From UBA2862 sp045658005 (GTDB taxonomy: Bacteria > Bacillota > Clostridia > Christensenellales > Aristaeellaceae): a DNA stretch of 64,000 nt. The stretch covers positions 22,599-86,598 of the forward strand of contig JAZOUD010000081.1 of the NCBI GenBank assembly GCA_045658005.1. The letters are read 5' to 3'. Of this stretch, positions 20,001 to 32,000 are shown in pieces. The position numbers were made by a program, and so were the translations under genes. The notes beneath the pieces are model-generated. The model ran no database searches. It saw only the letters and a program-made list of their open reading frames with translations, and was not told where the DNA came from. The stretch's first letter is position 1; every line of letters begins with the position of its first letter.

Positions 20001-23000
20001 GTGATCTTACAGACGAATTCCGGCCAGATGACCAGATTGTTGCTGCCCTTCACGCCGTACAGATAGGGGCGGCGGTCGTTGCGGTAGACGTTGAGGTTCG
20101 ATTCATTGGCATAGGTTGCGAAGGGCTTGCCCGACTGGCCGTGGCCCGCATCCTGCTCATCCGAGGCATAGACCCCGATATAGGCGGCAGGATCCAGATA
20201 ATCGTTCTTGATCACCGTATTGCGGTCCTGATCCAGATAGACATTGCAAGCGATGTAATGCGAGCCCATCGTATTGTCGCATACCTTCACGGCGTTCTGG
20301 AAGGTCAGCACGGCGTTCGGGCCGCTGACAGCGATGCCGCCGCCCGCGATTCGCGCGTGGTTGTAGGTGATCGCCATGGTCTTTGAGGCCCAGTCATTGA
20401 AGCTCACCGACTGGTTGTCCGCCACGAAGATGCCCGCGCCGATATTCGCGGTATTCGCATCCTCCGCCGATCCGCCGATGACGCCGCAGACGGTTGCGTT
20501 GTTATCGGTAGTCATGCTGAACGTACCGCCCGCGTGGTACACGCCGCCGCCGTTTTCCGTGGCATCATTCCGAACGATTCTGCCTCTCCTGAAGGTAAAC
20601 GTGCCTCCCGCGACATACACGCCGCCGCCGTTTTTCGCGGTGTTATCCGCCACGACGCCGTTGTTGGTCTTCGCGGTATTGTCGCCGCCGTTGAGGTTGA
20701 ACGCGCCGGCCGCGACATACACGCCGCCGCCGTTTTCAGACGCGCTCGCGCCCGCGACGCTGCCGCTTGCGGACAATGTGGTTGTACCGGCCGCGTTATA
20801 CACGCCGCCGCCGTTTTTCGCAGAGCTGGCGACAACGACAGTCTCATTGCCCTCGTCGTCTGTGGTGGTCTTCCTGCCCACCACAGCGCCGCTGTTGATG
20901 GTGAGGAAGTTGCCGCCCTGGTAGAACGCGCCGCCGTTTTCAGTGGCCGTGCCAGTGACCGTACCGCCGCTGAGGGTGTATTTGCCGTTGGTGGTGTCGG
21001 TCTGCCAGACGCCGCCGCCATTGACTGCGCTGCCGGTCACATCACCGTTGCGTTGTTCGACTGCTGACTTGTTCCAGATGCCGCCGCCGTTGGCGGAAGC
21101 CTGGCCGACGATGCTGCCGCCCGCATTCATGTAGATGGTGCCGGCGTTCTGGTAGATGCCGCCACCGTTGACCGCCGTCGCGGTATACACGGGGTTGCCG
21201 CCTTCATCCACGGTCACAGCACCTACAGACGCGCCGGAATAGGCAATGTCCTTATAGGTCTCATTACCGATGGTAAAGATACCGTCGTTCTTGTACACGG
21301 CGCCGCCGTTGGCCGTTGCCGTGCCGCTGACGTTACCCGAATACTGACGGACTTTGGCGTTGCTATCATTTATGTACAGGCCGCCGCCGTTGGTGGCGCT
21401 GCCGCTGATGGAACCACCAAGAATGTACAGGTTGCCGTTGTTCTGGTACCAGCCGCCGCCATAGGCCGCGCTGCAGCCGCTGACGGTGCCGCTCTTATAG
21501 TCTGTCGTGCCACCGGCGACGTAGACGCCGCCGCCATAGGCCGCGCTGCAGTCGCTGACGGTGCCGCTCTTATAGTCTATCGTGCCACCGGCGACGTAGA
21601 CGCCGCCGCCCTTGCTGTCGCTATTGGTGACAGTGTTGCCGGTGATGGTGCAGCCGTCAAAGCTGGCGGTGTTGCCATTGAGAAAATAGATACCACCGCC
21701 CTGGGCTTTGGCAGTGCTGTCCTTGACAGTACAGCCTTCCAGCGTCACAGTCCCCTTGACCTTGGTATAGATCGCACCGCCGTAATTGCCTGTTGCAGTA
21801 CAGCTTTCGAAGGAACCGTCCTTGAATGTAAGCGTTGAACCGTTGGCATCCCGGTTATGGTACAGACCGCCGCCGTCGGTCTGGGCTGTACAATTCTTGA
21901 ATTTGCTGTCCGCGCCGATTATGTTCAGCGTATACGCGTTGGTGTACAACCCGCCACCGTAGGCCGCCTTGGCTATGCAGCCTTCAAAGCCGCAGTTTGC
22001 TATCTTAGCGGTGCCGGCATAATCGTGATACAGTCCGCCGCCCGCGTTGGCCGCCGTGCAGTTTACAAAGGAGCCTTCCGCGCCCTCTATGGCAGAATCG
22101 TTCGCCGTATCGTAGTTTATGGTCAGCTCCCTGGCAGTGGCGTACAGACCGCCGCCGTTGCCGTTGTTGTTGGCCTCGCAGCCGGTAAACGTGCAGTTTA
22201 CAAGCTTTACGAAGCTGCCGACAACATTCCTGTTCTGGAACACCGCGCCGCCGGAGCCGTTACCCGTGCAATTGGTAAAGGTGTTGGCATCGCCGGTGAT
22301 GGACAACTCCTTGGCCTGGGTATACAGCGCACCGCCGTTGCCGGTTCTCGCCGCGCAGCGGGTAAAGTCGACGTTCTCCATCGTGACGATCGCGTCATTT
22401 GTGGGGTTGTCGATGCCGCCACCGCGATTCGCCGCGCAGTCGGTAAAGTTGTTTTTGCCGTTCTTCGGCGTTTCATCAGCGTCAAGATATGTGTCCTGGT
22501 AGTCCTCTAATTCAGTATCCTCCACGCCCACGATCAATGTACCTACAGGCGCGCTGACCGCGCCGCCATTGCCGGTGGCAATGCAATTTTCGAAGGTGCA
22601 GCCGTAAATCTCTACCCTCTTGGCATTGCTGTTGGTCATGGCCACTGCGCCGCCCGTAACGCCCTGGGTATTTCTGAAGATACAACCTCTGAGAATCAGA
22701 TCATGCGTGGAGCAGCGAACCGCACCGCCCATGGCAGCGCCATTCTTCGCACTGCAATTGTCAAAGGAGCAGTCGATGACCCTCATGATGCAGTACTTTG
22801 TGGTGTTGGCCTCGTTATTGGCATACGTATTGACCGCGCCGCCGGAGCCGCCGCTCTTGTTGGTATAGCTGCCAACAAATGAACACCGCTGTATGGTAAC
22901 GTCGTAGGCGTCGGATTCGACCGTGCCGCCGGAGCCGCCCACCGCGTAGGAGTTACTGAAAGAGCAGTCCGAAACCTCCATCTTGGAATTGGCGAACCAG

Positions 23001-26000
23001 CCCGCCTGAATGTTGTGGAATATGGAGCCGGCCTGGGCTTTGCCCGAGAGGCAGGCGCAGAAGTCGAAGGTACAGCGCCTCACATACAGTTCCCTGGCCG
23101 TGGTCCAGATGCCGCCGCCACCTGCCTTGTCCACGGAGGCGTTGGTCTGGCAGTTATAGAAAGAGCAATCCTCCACCGTCAGGCTGCTGCCAGCTTTTGT
23201 ATTGTCCACATAGACCGCGCCGCCATTGTCCGCGCGATAGCCTTTAAAATCGCAGTTTGTAATGGTGACGGTCGTACAGTTACTCGTACTGACAGCACCG
23301 CCCTTGCCGCCTGCGGTCAGCGACCGGCCGTCAAAGGCCAGGTTGTCCACGGTCAGCGTGCTGTTCGTCGCTGATACAGACGAGCCTGCGTTGCCTGTGT
23401 CGCGGCTGAGGGTTGCCCGGGTGCCGTTGCCCTTGTAGGGCAGGGTCTCGGCGTCTTTGGCTGCGGTGGTAAAGGTGATGTCGTAACCTTCGGGGATTTC
23501 CAGCACGTCGTCCCTGGGAACCAGATAATCCACCAGCATCTCGATCTTATAGGTATTGCTGCCGGTAGCCGTCTTCTGGGCCACGGCGTAAGCCATCGCA
23601 GCTTTCAGCGTCTGGAACGGTTCATTCCCGATCTTGCAGATGGGCAGGGGGTCGCCGAAGATCAGCTCCGCCGCTTCGTCGTCAGTGTTCAGCTTAAAGC
23701 TATCGTCGCTGAAATCCACCGTCGCGCCGTGCAGGGTCTGCTTTGCTCCGCCGTTGAAGGTGTAATCGATGGTGGTGCTTTCGCCCGCGCCTTCGCCGGT
23801 GAACTCACCCCTCAGTGTAAACTTCTGTCCCTGTGCGCCGGGGAACATCACCTTGATGGAATCGCCGACGCCGAGCTTCTTGTCATCCGCGGTAAGTGTC
23901 CGCAGGGTCGTAACAGTCGCGCCGTTCTTCGCGGTCACGAAGCCATAGACGCCATCCGTGGCATCTTTGCCCAGCACGGTCAGCTCGGAAATATCGAGCT
24001 CCAGGTTGCTGGCGTTGTTGTTGACAATGGTCAGGTAGGCCGGGGCGGAATAGAAGATGATGAGCTTACTGGCATCTATGGTGGCTTGCGTGCCGTCCTG
24101 GTTGATATAGGTATACTTCCACTTACGGTTCCCCTCTGTGCCGTCCCACCAGATGGTCTTCAGGTAATTTTCAAAAGTATTGTTCAGCGCCTTGTCGGAG
24201 AAGGTATAGGCATAGACCGCCGTGGAGGCATAGTTGGCTCCGACGTTGTTGACAAAATCAGTGTTGTGCTTCTCATACAGCTTCATGTCCATCACGAGGT
24301 CGTAGATGTCGCTTGTCCTCGTGCGCGGCGCATAGGTTTTGTTGGTGCATACCTTTTTGCTGGGAGCAGCGGTGTAGCTTGTGGTGGGCGGGAACTGGCT
24401 GTCGTAATTCTTCAGCCAGTAAATATCGTATGTCAGGTTGCTGATCCAGTACACCCGGTTGTTTTCATACGCCACCTTCAGGTCGCTGAAGCGGTCGCTC
24501 TTGAACACGGTGGAGATGTTGGCAAGCGTGCCGGCGGATACATAGGCGCCGAAATAGCCGGTGACGTCGCCGTGCTTGATCACCTGATCGCTGTTCACAT
24601 CGCCGGGCACATAGATGCCGATCTTCTTGCCGTTGTTCAGGCTGTCGGCGTTGACGACCAGCTCGGAATCCGCGTCCAGGTAGACGTTGCTCTGCTTGCT
24701 GTTCATCGCGTTGTTGATGACCTGTGCGTCGCCCTTGAAGTTCAGGCGCGCCGAGGTGCCGCCGACGCCGATGGCGCCGCCGTTCGTTGCGGTGTTCCCG
24801 GTGATGGACGTGGAGACATTGGCAATGCCCGACCCGACGAAGATCGCCGCGCCGTTGACCGCGCTGTTGCCGCCGGTGACCGTAATTATGCCTTTGTTGT
24901 CCACGGTAGCGTTACCGCCGATTTGTCCGCCGGTATAGTTCACCGTGCCGCTGCCCGCGTAGATCGCGCCGCCGAGGCCGAGGTCATCTTCCGTGCTCTC
25001 CCCCTTGCTCGCGCTGTTTCCGGCGAGGGTGCCATCGCTGATGGTCACCGGGCCGCTGCCAGAGTAAATCGCGCCGCCGTTGCCCTGCTTGGCTTTGTTG
25101 CCCTCGCCTGTCGCAGTGCCGCCGAGTCTGCCGCCCTTGACCGTCACGGAAGCGCTGTCGGCATAGATCGCGCCGCCGTTGGCATTGGCCTCGTTGCTCT
25201 CCAAGTTGCCGTTTTCCACGGTGATCGCGCCGCTGGTGGCATAGATCGCGCCGCCGTTGGCTGCCTTGTTCGCGCTCAGCGTGCTGTCCGCGTTCATGAC
25301 GGTCGCGCTGCCGCCCTCCATGTAGAGCGCGCCGCCGTTGCCGGTGGCCGAGTTGCCATTGAAGGAAGCCGCTGTGCCCTCGCTCGCCGCGTTGTTGGTC
25401 CAGGTGCCGCCGATCACCGTATTGGCGTTCAGGGCGTAGATCGCGCCGCCGTTGGTCGTGGCGGTATTCCTGGTGAAACGCGCCCCGTTGAGGCTCAGCG
25501 CGGTTCCGCTTGTGTAGATCGCGCCGCCGTTCGCGGCGGAGTTGCCCGCGCCCTCTTCGGTGCCGCCGAGGGTGCCGGTGACCGTCACAGCGCCGCCGGC
25601 GGTATAGAAGCCGCCGCCGTTCTCGGTCGCCCCGTTGTCGCTGAGCGTACCGCCCACCGTCAGGGTGCCGTTCACGCGGTAGATGCCGCCGCCGTTGGAT
25701 GCGTTGTTGCCGCTGATGATACCCGCATTGGACAATGTGCCGTCGGCCTGGTAGACCGCGCCGCCGTTGCCGGTCGCGCTGTTCTCGGACAGGCTGCCGT
25801 TTGCCTCAACAGTGCCGCCAGCCAGGTACACCGCGCCGCCGTTGCCGGTCGCGCTGTTTCCGGACAGGCTGCCGTTTGCCTCAACAGTCAGGATGCCGCC
25901 AGCCAGGTACACCGCGCCGCCGTTGACCGATGCGGTGTTCTGACCCATGCTGCCGCTGACTGTCAGCGTGCCGCCGACCTGATAGACCGCGCCGCCGTTT

Positions 26001-29000
26001 TCAGCCGTGTTTCCAGTCACGGACCCGGTCACGCTGACCGTGCCCTTGTTGATGTATACCGCGCCGCCGCTGGTGGCCGTGTTGCCCTCGCCGGCCCCTG
26101 CGCCGCCGATGGTGCCGCCGATGTCGACTGTACCGTCATAGACATGCACCGCGCCGCCGGTCGTGGCGGAGTTGCCAGTGAGCTTTCCATCAGCGCCCAT
26201 CGTAAACGTGCCCGTCTTGACATACACCGCGCCCCCGCCGAGGGTAGCCGCATTGTTGGTCAGGGTGCCGTTTACGGTCACGGTGCCGGTTTTCACGTAG
26301 ATCGCGCCGCCGTTGACGCCCTTGGCATTTTGCAGCGTCGCGTTTTTGTTGACAGTCAGCTCCGCGTTTTCCGCCTGGTTGAGCACCAGGGCATCCCCGG
26401 CCTGAACGCTCTTACCATCAAGGGTGATAGTATCGAAGGTCAGCGTTCCATCGTTATAGAACAGATGACCGCTGGGATAGCTCAGGCTGCGGCTGATGAC
26501 CGCCGTGCCCGTGCCCTCGTACTCGGTCATCGCCGTGGTTATGGTGATCGTGCAATCCGCCGGAATGGTCACGGCGTCGTCCTTGGAGCGTATGGAATAC
26601 TCCCCGATCAGCATCTCGATCGTGGCGATCTTGCCGTTGTTGTTTGCGTAATTCACCGCTTCCTTGATGCTGTAGAACTTCTCCGACCCGATCTTGCAGA
26701 CGTACTTGGGCATGTAGAACAGCACCAGCTGGGAATTGTCGGGAACATTCACAAAATCCTCGCTCGTCCTGGTCTTGTACTGCCACCTGGCGTTAGCCTG
26801 ATCGTACTTTATCTGCGTAATGTCAGTTCCGCCAGAGATTGCAGTTCCTTCCCTGGTGTACAAAGAGGCATGGTCATACGCATAGTATTTATCCGTAGGC
26901 AGCACATATTCGATTTTGCTGTGCATGTCATCCGCAAAGCCGGAGTCAATCGCGCGGATCTTTTCTTCGCCCTCGGGGATGCCCATTGCGCCTTCCCGGC
27001 CCTCCAGCGGCACCGCGCCCTCCTCCGTCTGTCCGACGGCGGCCCTTGCCGATACGGGCAGGCTGATGCGGTTGTGGGCAAACGCGATCTCGTGGTAGGT
27101 ATCCACTGTGTCGAGCACACAGCGCAGGGAATCTTCCGGATCGACATAGGGCGCGCTGTCCAGGCGGATCGCCGTGGTATAGTCGGCATAGACATGATCG
27201 CTGGTCTGCTGGACGGTCAGCTTCGCGCCGCCCGGAACCTTCAGCGTCTTCATGTTCGATTTGTCCTCGGCGGGCAGCGAGAAGGTCTGGGTAGGTACAC
27301 CCTCAACCATTTCAAATCCGTTCTCGTCGTATTCCGTCATGCCCGTGCCCTCAAGGTCGAGGGTGGCCTTGTAGGTAAACGTCGGGTTGGCATCCGCGTC
27401 CACGTGGTCCACCAGCGGCTGCGTCACGTCGATATCCAGAATCGCCAGGATCTCAAAGACGCCCTCTTCATACTCGACGGTATAATTGGACTGCTCAGCT
27501 TCACCCGCGACCTTCCTGATCGGGTATTCGCCTTCCTCCTCGCCCTCGTCGCGCTTCAGCGAGAAGGTAAGCAGGGTTTCGCCATCGCGGGTATAGGTCC
27601 AGGCGATGACCTCGCCCTCTTGCTCCACGGAAGTGGCGGCAGCAGCCTGGTCTCCGTTCATCCAGCCCGTCACGGTAGCGGTGAGCAGCGGGTCATCCAC
27701 AAGGCCGACCGCCTTCACCTTGCGGTCGGGCGTGACGAGCAGCTCAGCCCGCAGGATCATCAGCTTGCCCTGAGTATACGTGATCTTATAGTTGCCCTGC
27801 GTCTCTGCGCCGGACGGCGTCAGGGCATAGCCGTCGACAATCACATTCTCGCCCGGATCGCGGTTTACGCTGAATGTCAGCAGCTCCACCGCGCTCTCGC
27901 CTTCCCCAACGGTATAGGTGTAGTCGCGCGCGCCGGTTTCTGGATTCAGCACGGAGGTGAGCGAACCACCCTCATCACCCTCCGTCAGCCCGTCGAAGGT
28001 CACTCCCCATTCCGGGTCAACGTCGCCGTAGGTCTTTTCATCGTCCTCAACCTTGATGGTCAGGTCAGCGGCGCCGATGGTGAGCGTGCCCGGCTCGTAG
28101 ATGACATTGTAGTTACCCTGTACCGCGTCGCCAGCGGGGGTGATGGTATACGTGCCCACATCTTCGCCCGGAGCGCGGGTCAGGTCATAGTTCAGGACCG
28201 TCGGCTCGTCGGAGAATTTCAGGCCGGTAACGGACGCGGTAAACTCCGGGTCGTCCTCGCCGTAGGTCTTCCCCTCGTCCTTTGCCTTGACCGTCGCCGT
28301 CGCCCTGGTGATATTGAAGGTATAGGCCTTGCCGCTTTCCGGGTCCTTGCGGACATAGGTAACGGTATAGTTCTTCTGGTCGGTTTCCCCCGTCAGGGTG
28401 ATGGGATACTCGCCGACATCCTCGCCCTCTTCACGGGAAACGGAGAAAATGAGCATGGAAGCATCGTCGCCGTTCTTCAGGCCTTCGATCGTGACGAGCG
28501 CGGGATCAACATCGTCGCCGTACACCTTTTCCGCGCCGGCGGTAATGGTGAGAGACGCCTTGTTGATCGTCAGCGTTCCCGATTCGTACAACACCCTATA
28601 GTCACTCTGGATCGATTCGCCGGAAGGTGTGACTGCATAGGTACCGGCGTCTTCACCGCTCACGCGGGAAACCGAAAAGGTGATGTTTCTGGTCGTTTCA
28701 TCTGCCTTGGTTACTGTCGCGGTATAATTTCCTTGCGCATTCGGGCCGGAGACCACGACACTGGCCCCGTCTTCCTTCACATCCGCCGTGAAGGTATAGG
28801 CGGGGGTTACATCGCCGTAGATCTTATCAAGGTCGTTCACCTCAATGGTGACGGTGTAGGGCGTCTGTTTGTTGTTGATCGTCAATGTCCGCGGCATTTC
28901 CTCTGTGGCCGCGGTGATGACATAGCTGTCCTCGTGGTTGTCCGGAACCTTCTCCAGGGCAAAGTAGTAGTAGGGATCGCCTTGCTTGTTTGTCTTCTGC

Positions 29001-32000
29001 AGGGAATCCACTGTCGCGCTCCAGTTGTCTGCGCCGGAGAGCTTCAGGCCCGTGCGGACGCACTCAGCACCAGCCAGGAACGCGATGAGCGCTTCGCGTG
29101 TTAAGCTGAGTGATTCACTTTCCGTCGTCGTGCGGTAGATATCAAAGGTCACTTCGGGTTTTCCGGACGTATCTGCCACAGGATTGCCGTCCAGGTCAAG
29201 CCATTTTTTCTCAACCACGACACTGACCGCAGGCTGGTTGTTGACCACATACCAGCCGGTGCCGCTGACGCTGCTGCTGGAGGCGAACCGGTTGGAGATA
29301 TCCGCATCGCTCTCGCCGTAGACCTTTTCTTCCACGACGGAATAGACGATATCCTTTTTGTCTTCCTGCGCCGGAAGATTGACAAAGGTCGTCGTGTCAT
29401 AGTATTGTTCTTTCGTCAGCTCAAGCTTCAGGGGCTGGCCGCCGTCTTTCGTCACTGGCTCCGCGGGCGTGCCGTCGACGGACTTGTACAGCCCAATCTC
29501 CACTCGCTCGACAGCGTCAGGCCATGGTTCATCACTCTTGATGCCCCAGGTGGCCGTCACCGGGATGTCGGTCTTTACGCTCCGGTTGGGGAGGGTAACG
29601 GTGTTATAGGAAGTCGTCAGATCCGTCGCGGAGGCGTCGGCGGGCAGGCCCTCCGGAACGCCGCTCCCGCCTTCCGAGAAGTAGAAGTATGTCTTCTCCG
29701 GGTTGGCGGGCGTGATATAGCCTTCCGGCGCCTTGGTTTCCACCACATAATAGAGCGTATTGGCGGCATAAGCGGCCGCCTCGTCGCCCCTGCGAATCGT
29801 GATCGAATCCCCGTCGCCCGCCTCATAGGTGGCGACAAGGTTGTCCTGCGCGTCATATACCGTGAAAATTGTGCCCGGCAGCGTCTTGCCCGTATTCTCG
29901 TCAATCTTGATGATGGTCAGCTTGTGATCCACATACTCATTGGTGAATGCAAGGTCATAGCTGAACGCTTGCTTATCGTCCGGATCGACGAAAAACTCGT
30001 TGGAGTCCTCCTTGACGGGCACACCTTCTTTTTGATAGGAGATAGAGACCGATACATTCTCTTCAATGATGCCCTCCAGCTCCTCGGGAAGCGCGTTTTC
30101 CTCGATGACGCGGTAGGTGGCATTGTCCTCCAGCTCCGCGCCGCCTTCCTTGCCGGTATTGAAGTTCATGGAGCCGTAGGAGAATTCCTTGTAGGTGTGC
30201 CTTTCCACTTCCACCCAGCCGCTTTCGACCTCAGGAGCCTCCTTCTGGAGGATGAAGGTGATCGCGTTCTTCTGCGCATCCGTCAGTGTATAGTTGCCGC
30301 CGAAGCGCTTGGTGACGTTTACGCCCTTTCCTTCGGGATAGCAGCGAACCTTCAGCACGTCTCCGTTGAAATAGCTGTAGATGTTGCCATAGACATAGCT
30401 CGGTTCGTCTGTGATCAGGAAGCTGTAGTAGGTATTGTCCTTTTGATAGTAGATGTAATTCCCGTCCAGGATCTCAAACGGAGCTGTGATCATTTCGAGG
30501 TAATAGATGGTATTCTTATGTATCGTCAGCCCATCCTTCGCCTCGTCCAGGGCGATATCCACGTAACCATTGTCCCCCGTCGTAAACACGATGGGGTTGC
30601 CTTTGTTCGCCCCTGCCTTATAGACCATCGGCCGCATGTTGGAATCGAGCAGGCGGAACGCGGCGCCTTCAAGCCCACGCTCCATATGCCCCTCTGCATA
30701 GACGAACAGCTGGATGTAGTACACGCCGCCCGTACCAGAGATGTCAGAACCGGTGGGGGTGATGGTGACTTCATCCTCCGTCGTAGCGGAAAGGCCAATA
30801 GCATATATCTTGTTGGTAACCCTGCCGAGGGTAGCGGTGTTGGAAATCCTCACCGTTTCGCCCACATTGCCCTTCACCCTGGTGGTATAGGTAATGGTTA
30901 CAGATTCAGCGTCAGGAACGGTAAACGTTCCGGTATAGCCGCTGTAATCAAACGAAGGATCTCCTTCGGTGGTCTGTCCATCACTCTCTACTTGAATCGA
31001 GCCATAGTTGATGGACTGGTTGTCGCTGAACGTATCCTTGATTGTGATGTCCTGTCCATTATTCAATGGAATTCTATTCGGGTTGATGTCTATTTCATAG
31101 CTTGCCAGGTCGCCGTTGATTCCCTTGAATTCTTTTTTGATGAGATTGTCGGGCACTTCACCATTCAGGATAATCAGCAGGCCGTTCTGCGTTGCGGTGA
31201 CGACATAGTTGCCCGTGGTGTCCTTCGTCTCTTTCAGCGTTACACCTGTGAAGGTGGCATCGTACATGCCCGGATCCGTACCTTTGCCAGAGGCGGAGAC
31301 GCCTTCGAAGGTCAGGTTATCCACATTGCATGTATAGCCCTCGACGGTGATTTCCTCACCCGTCCAACTATACGTGGCGTTGTTGGCCGTCAGGGTGACG
31401 GGTTGGGGATTGATGGTAGCAATGACGCTTCGGGCTTCTTCTTCATCCAGCCTGTAAGACACGGTATAGGTCCCGGCGTTTGTTGCGGAGGGAATCTCGC
31501 CCTTCGTGTACTCGCCGTCGTCCAGCTTGAACCAAAGTACATCGGGGTTGTCAGACGCCACCAGTGGGTGTTCCTCGCCGTCATAGGTGGATTCAACCGC
31601 CGTAACTGTAGGCCAGGTGACCTCCAGCGTGCCGTTGTCATAGGTGATCTCATAGTTGGACGTCACGTCTTGGCCTCCAGCATTCTTGATCACCGCGTCG
31701 CTGGGTACGTTGTCGCTGCTGCCGATCACCATCTGACTGCCCGTCACGGTCACGGACTCGATGCTGTCGCCCGCAGCCAGGTCGGTATTGGTATAGCTGT
31801 TTTTCGTCAGTGCTGTACCGTCGTAGGCCTTCGTGTCGCTGTCGGCGGTGATGGTCAGGGCCTTCTGCGTCACTTGCAGCGTGCCGTTGGCATAGGTGAT
31901 GTCATAGCTGGCCGTCACGTCTTCGCCAGCAGCGTTCACAATCTTCGCCGCGCTGGGTACGTTGGCGCTGCTGCCCACATTCATGCGATCTTCTTCTTCG

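Noticed and set aside
12100..26705. CRISPR-like regular repeats
   Set aside because: Repeats are coding (GGxxY coils), vary in sequence and spacing, and are in frame throughout.
23729..29104. A plus-strand open frame of about 1,790 codons antisense to the giant adhesin
   Set aside because: It is a shadow of a GC-rich repetitive gene: no ribosome site, no recognisable domains, low-complexity Val/Arg/Ala/Gly-rich product, and it lies entirely within a well-supported gene.
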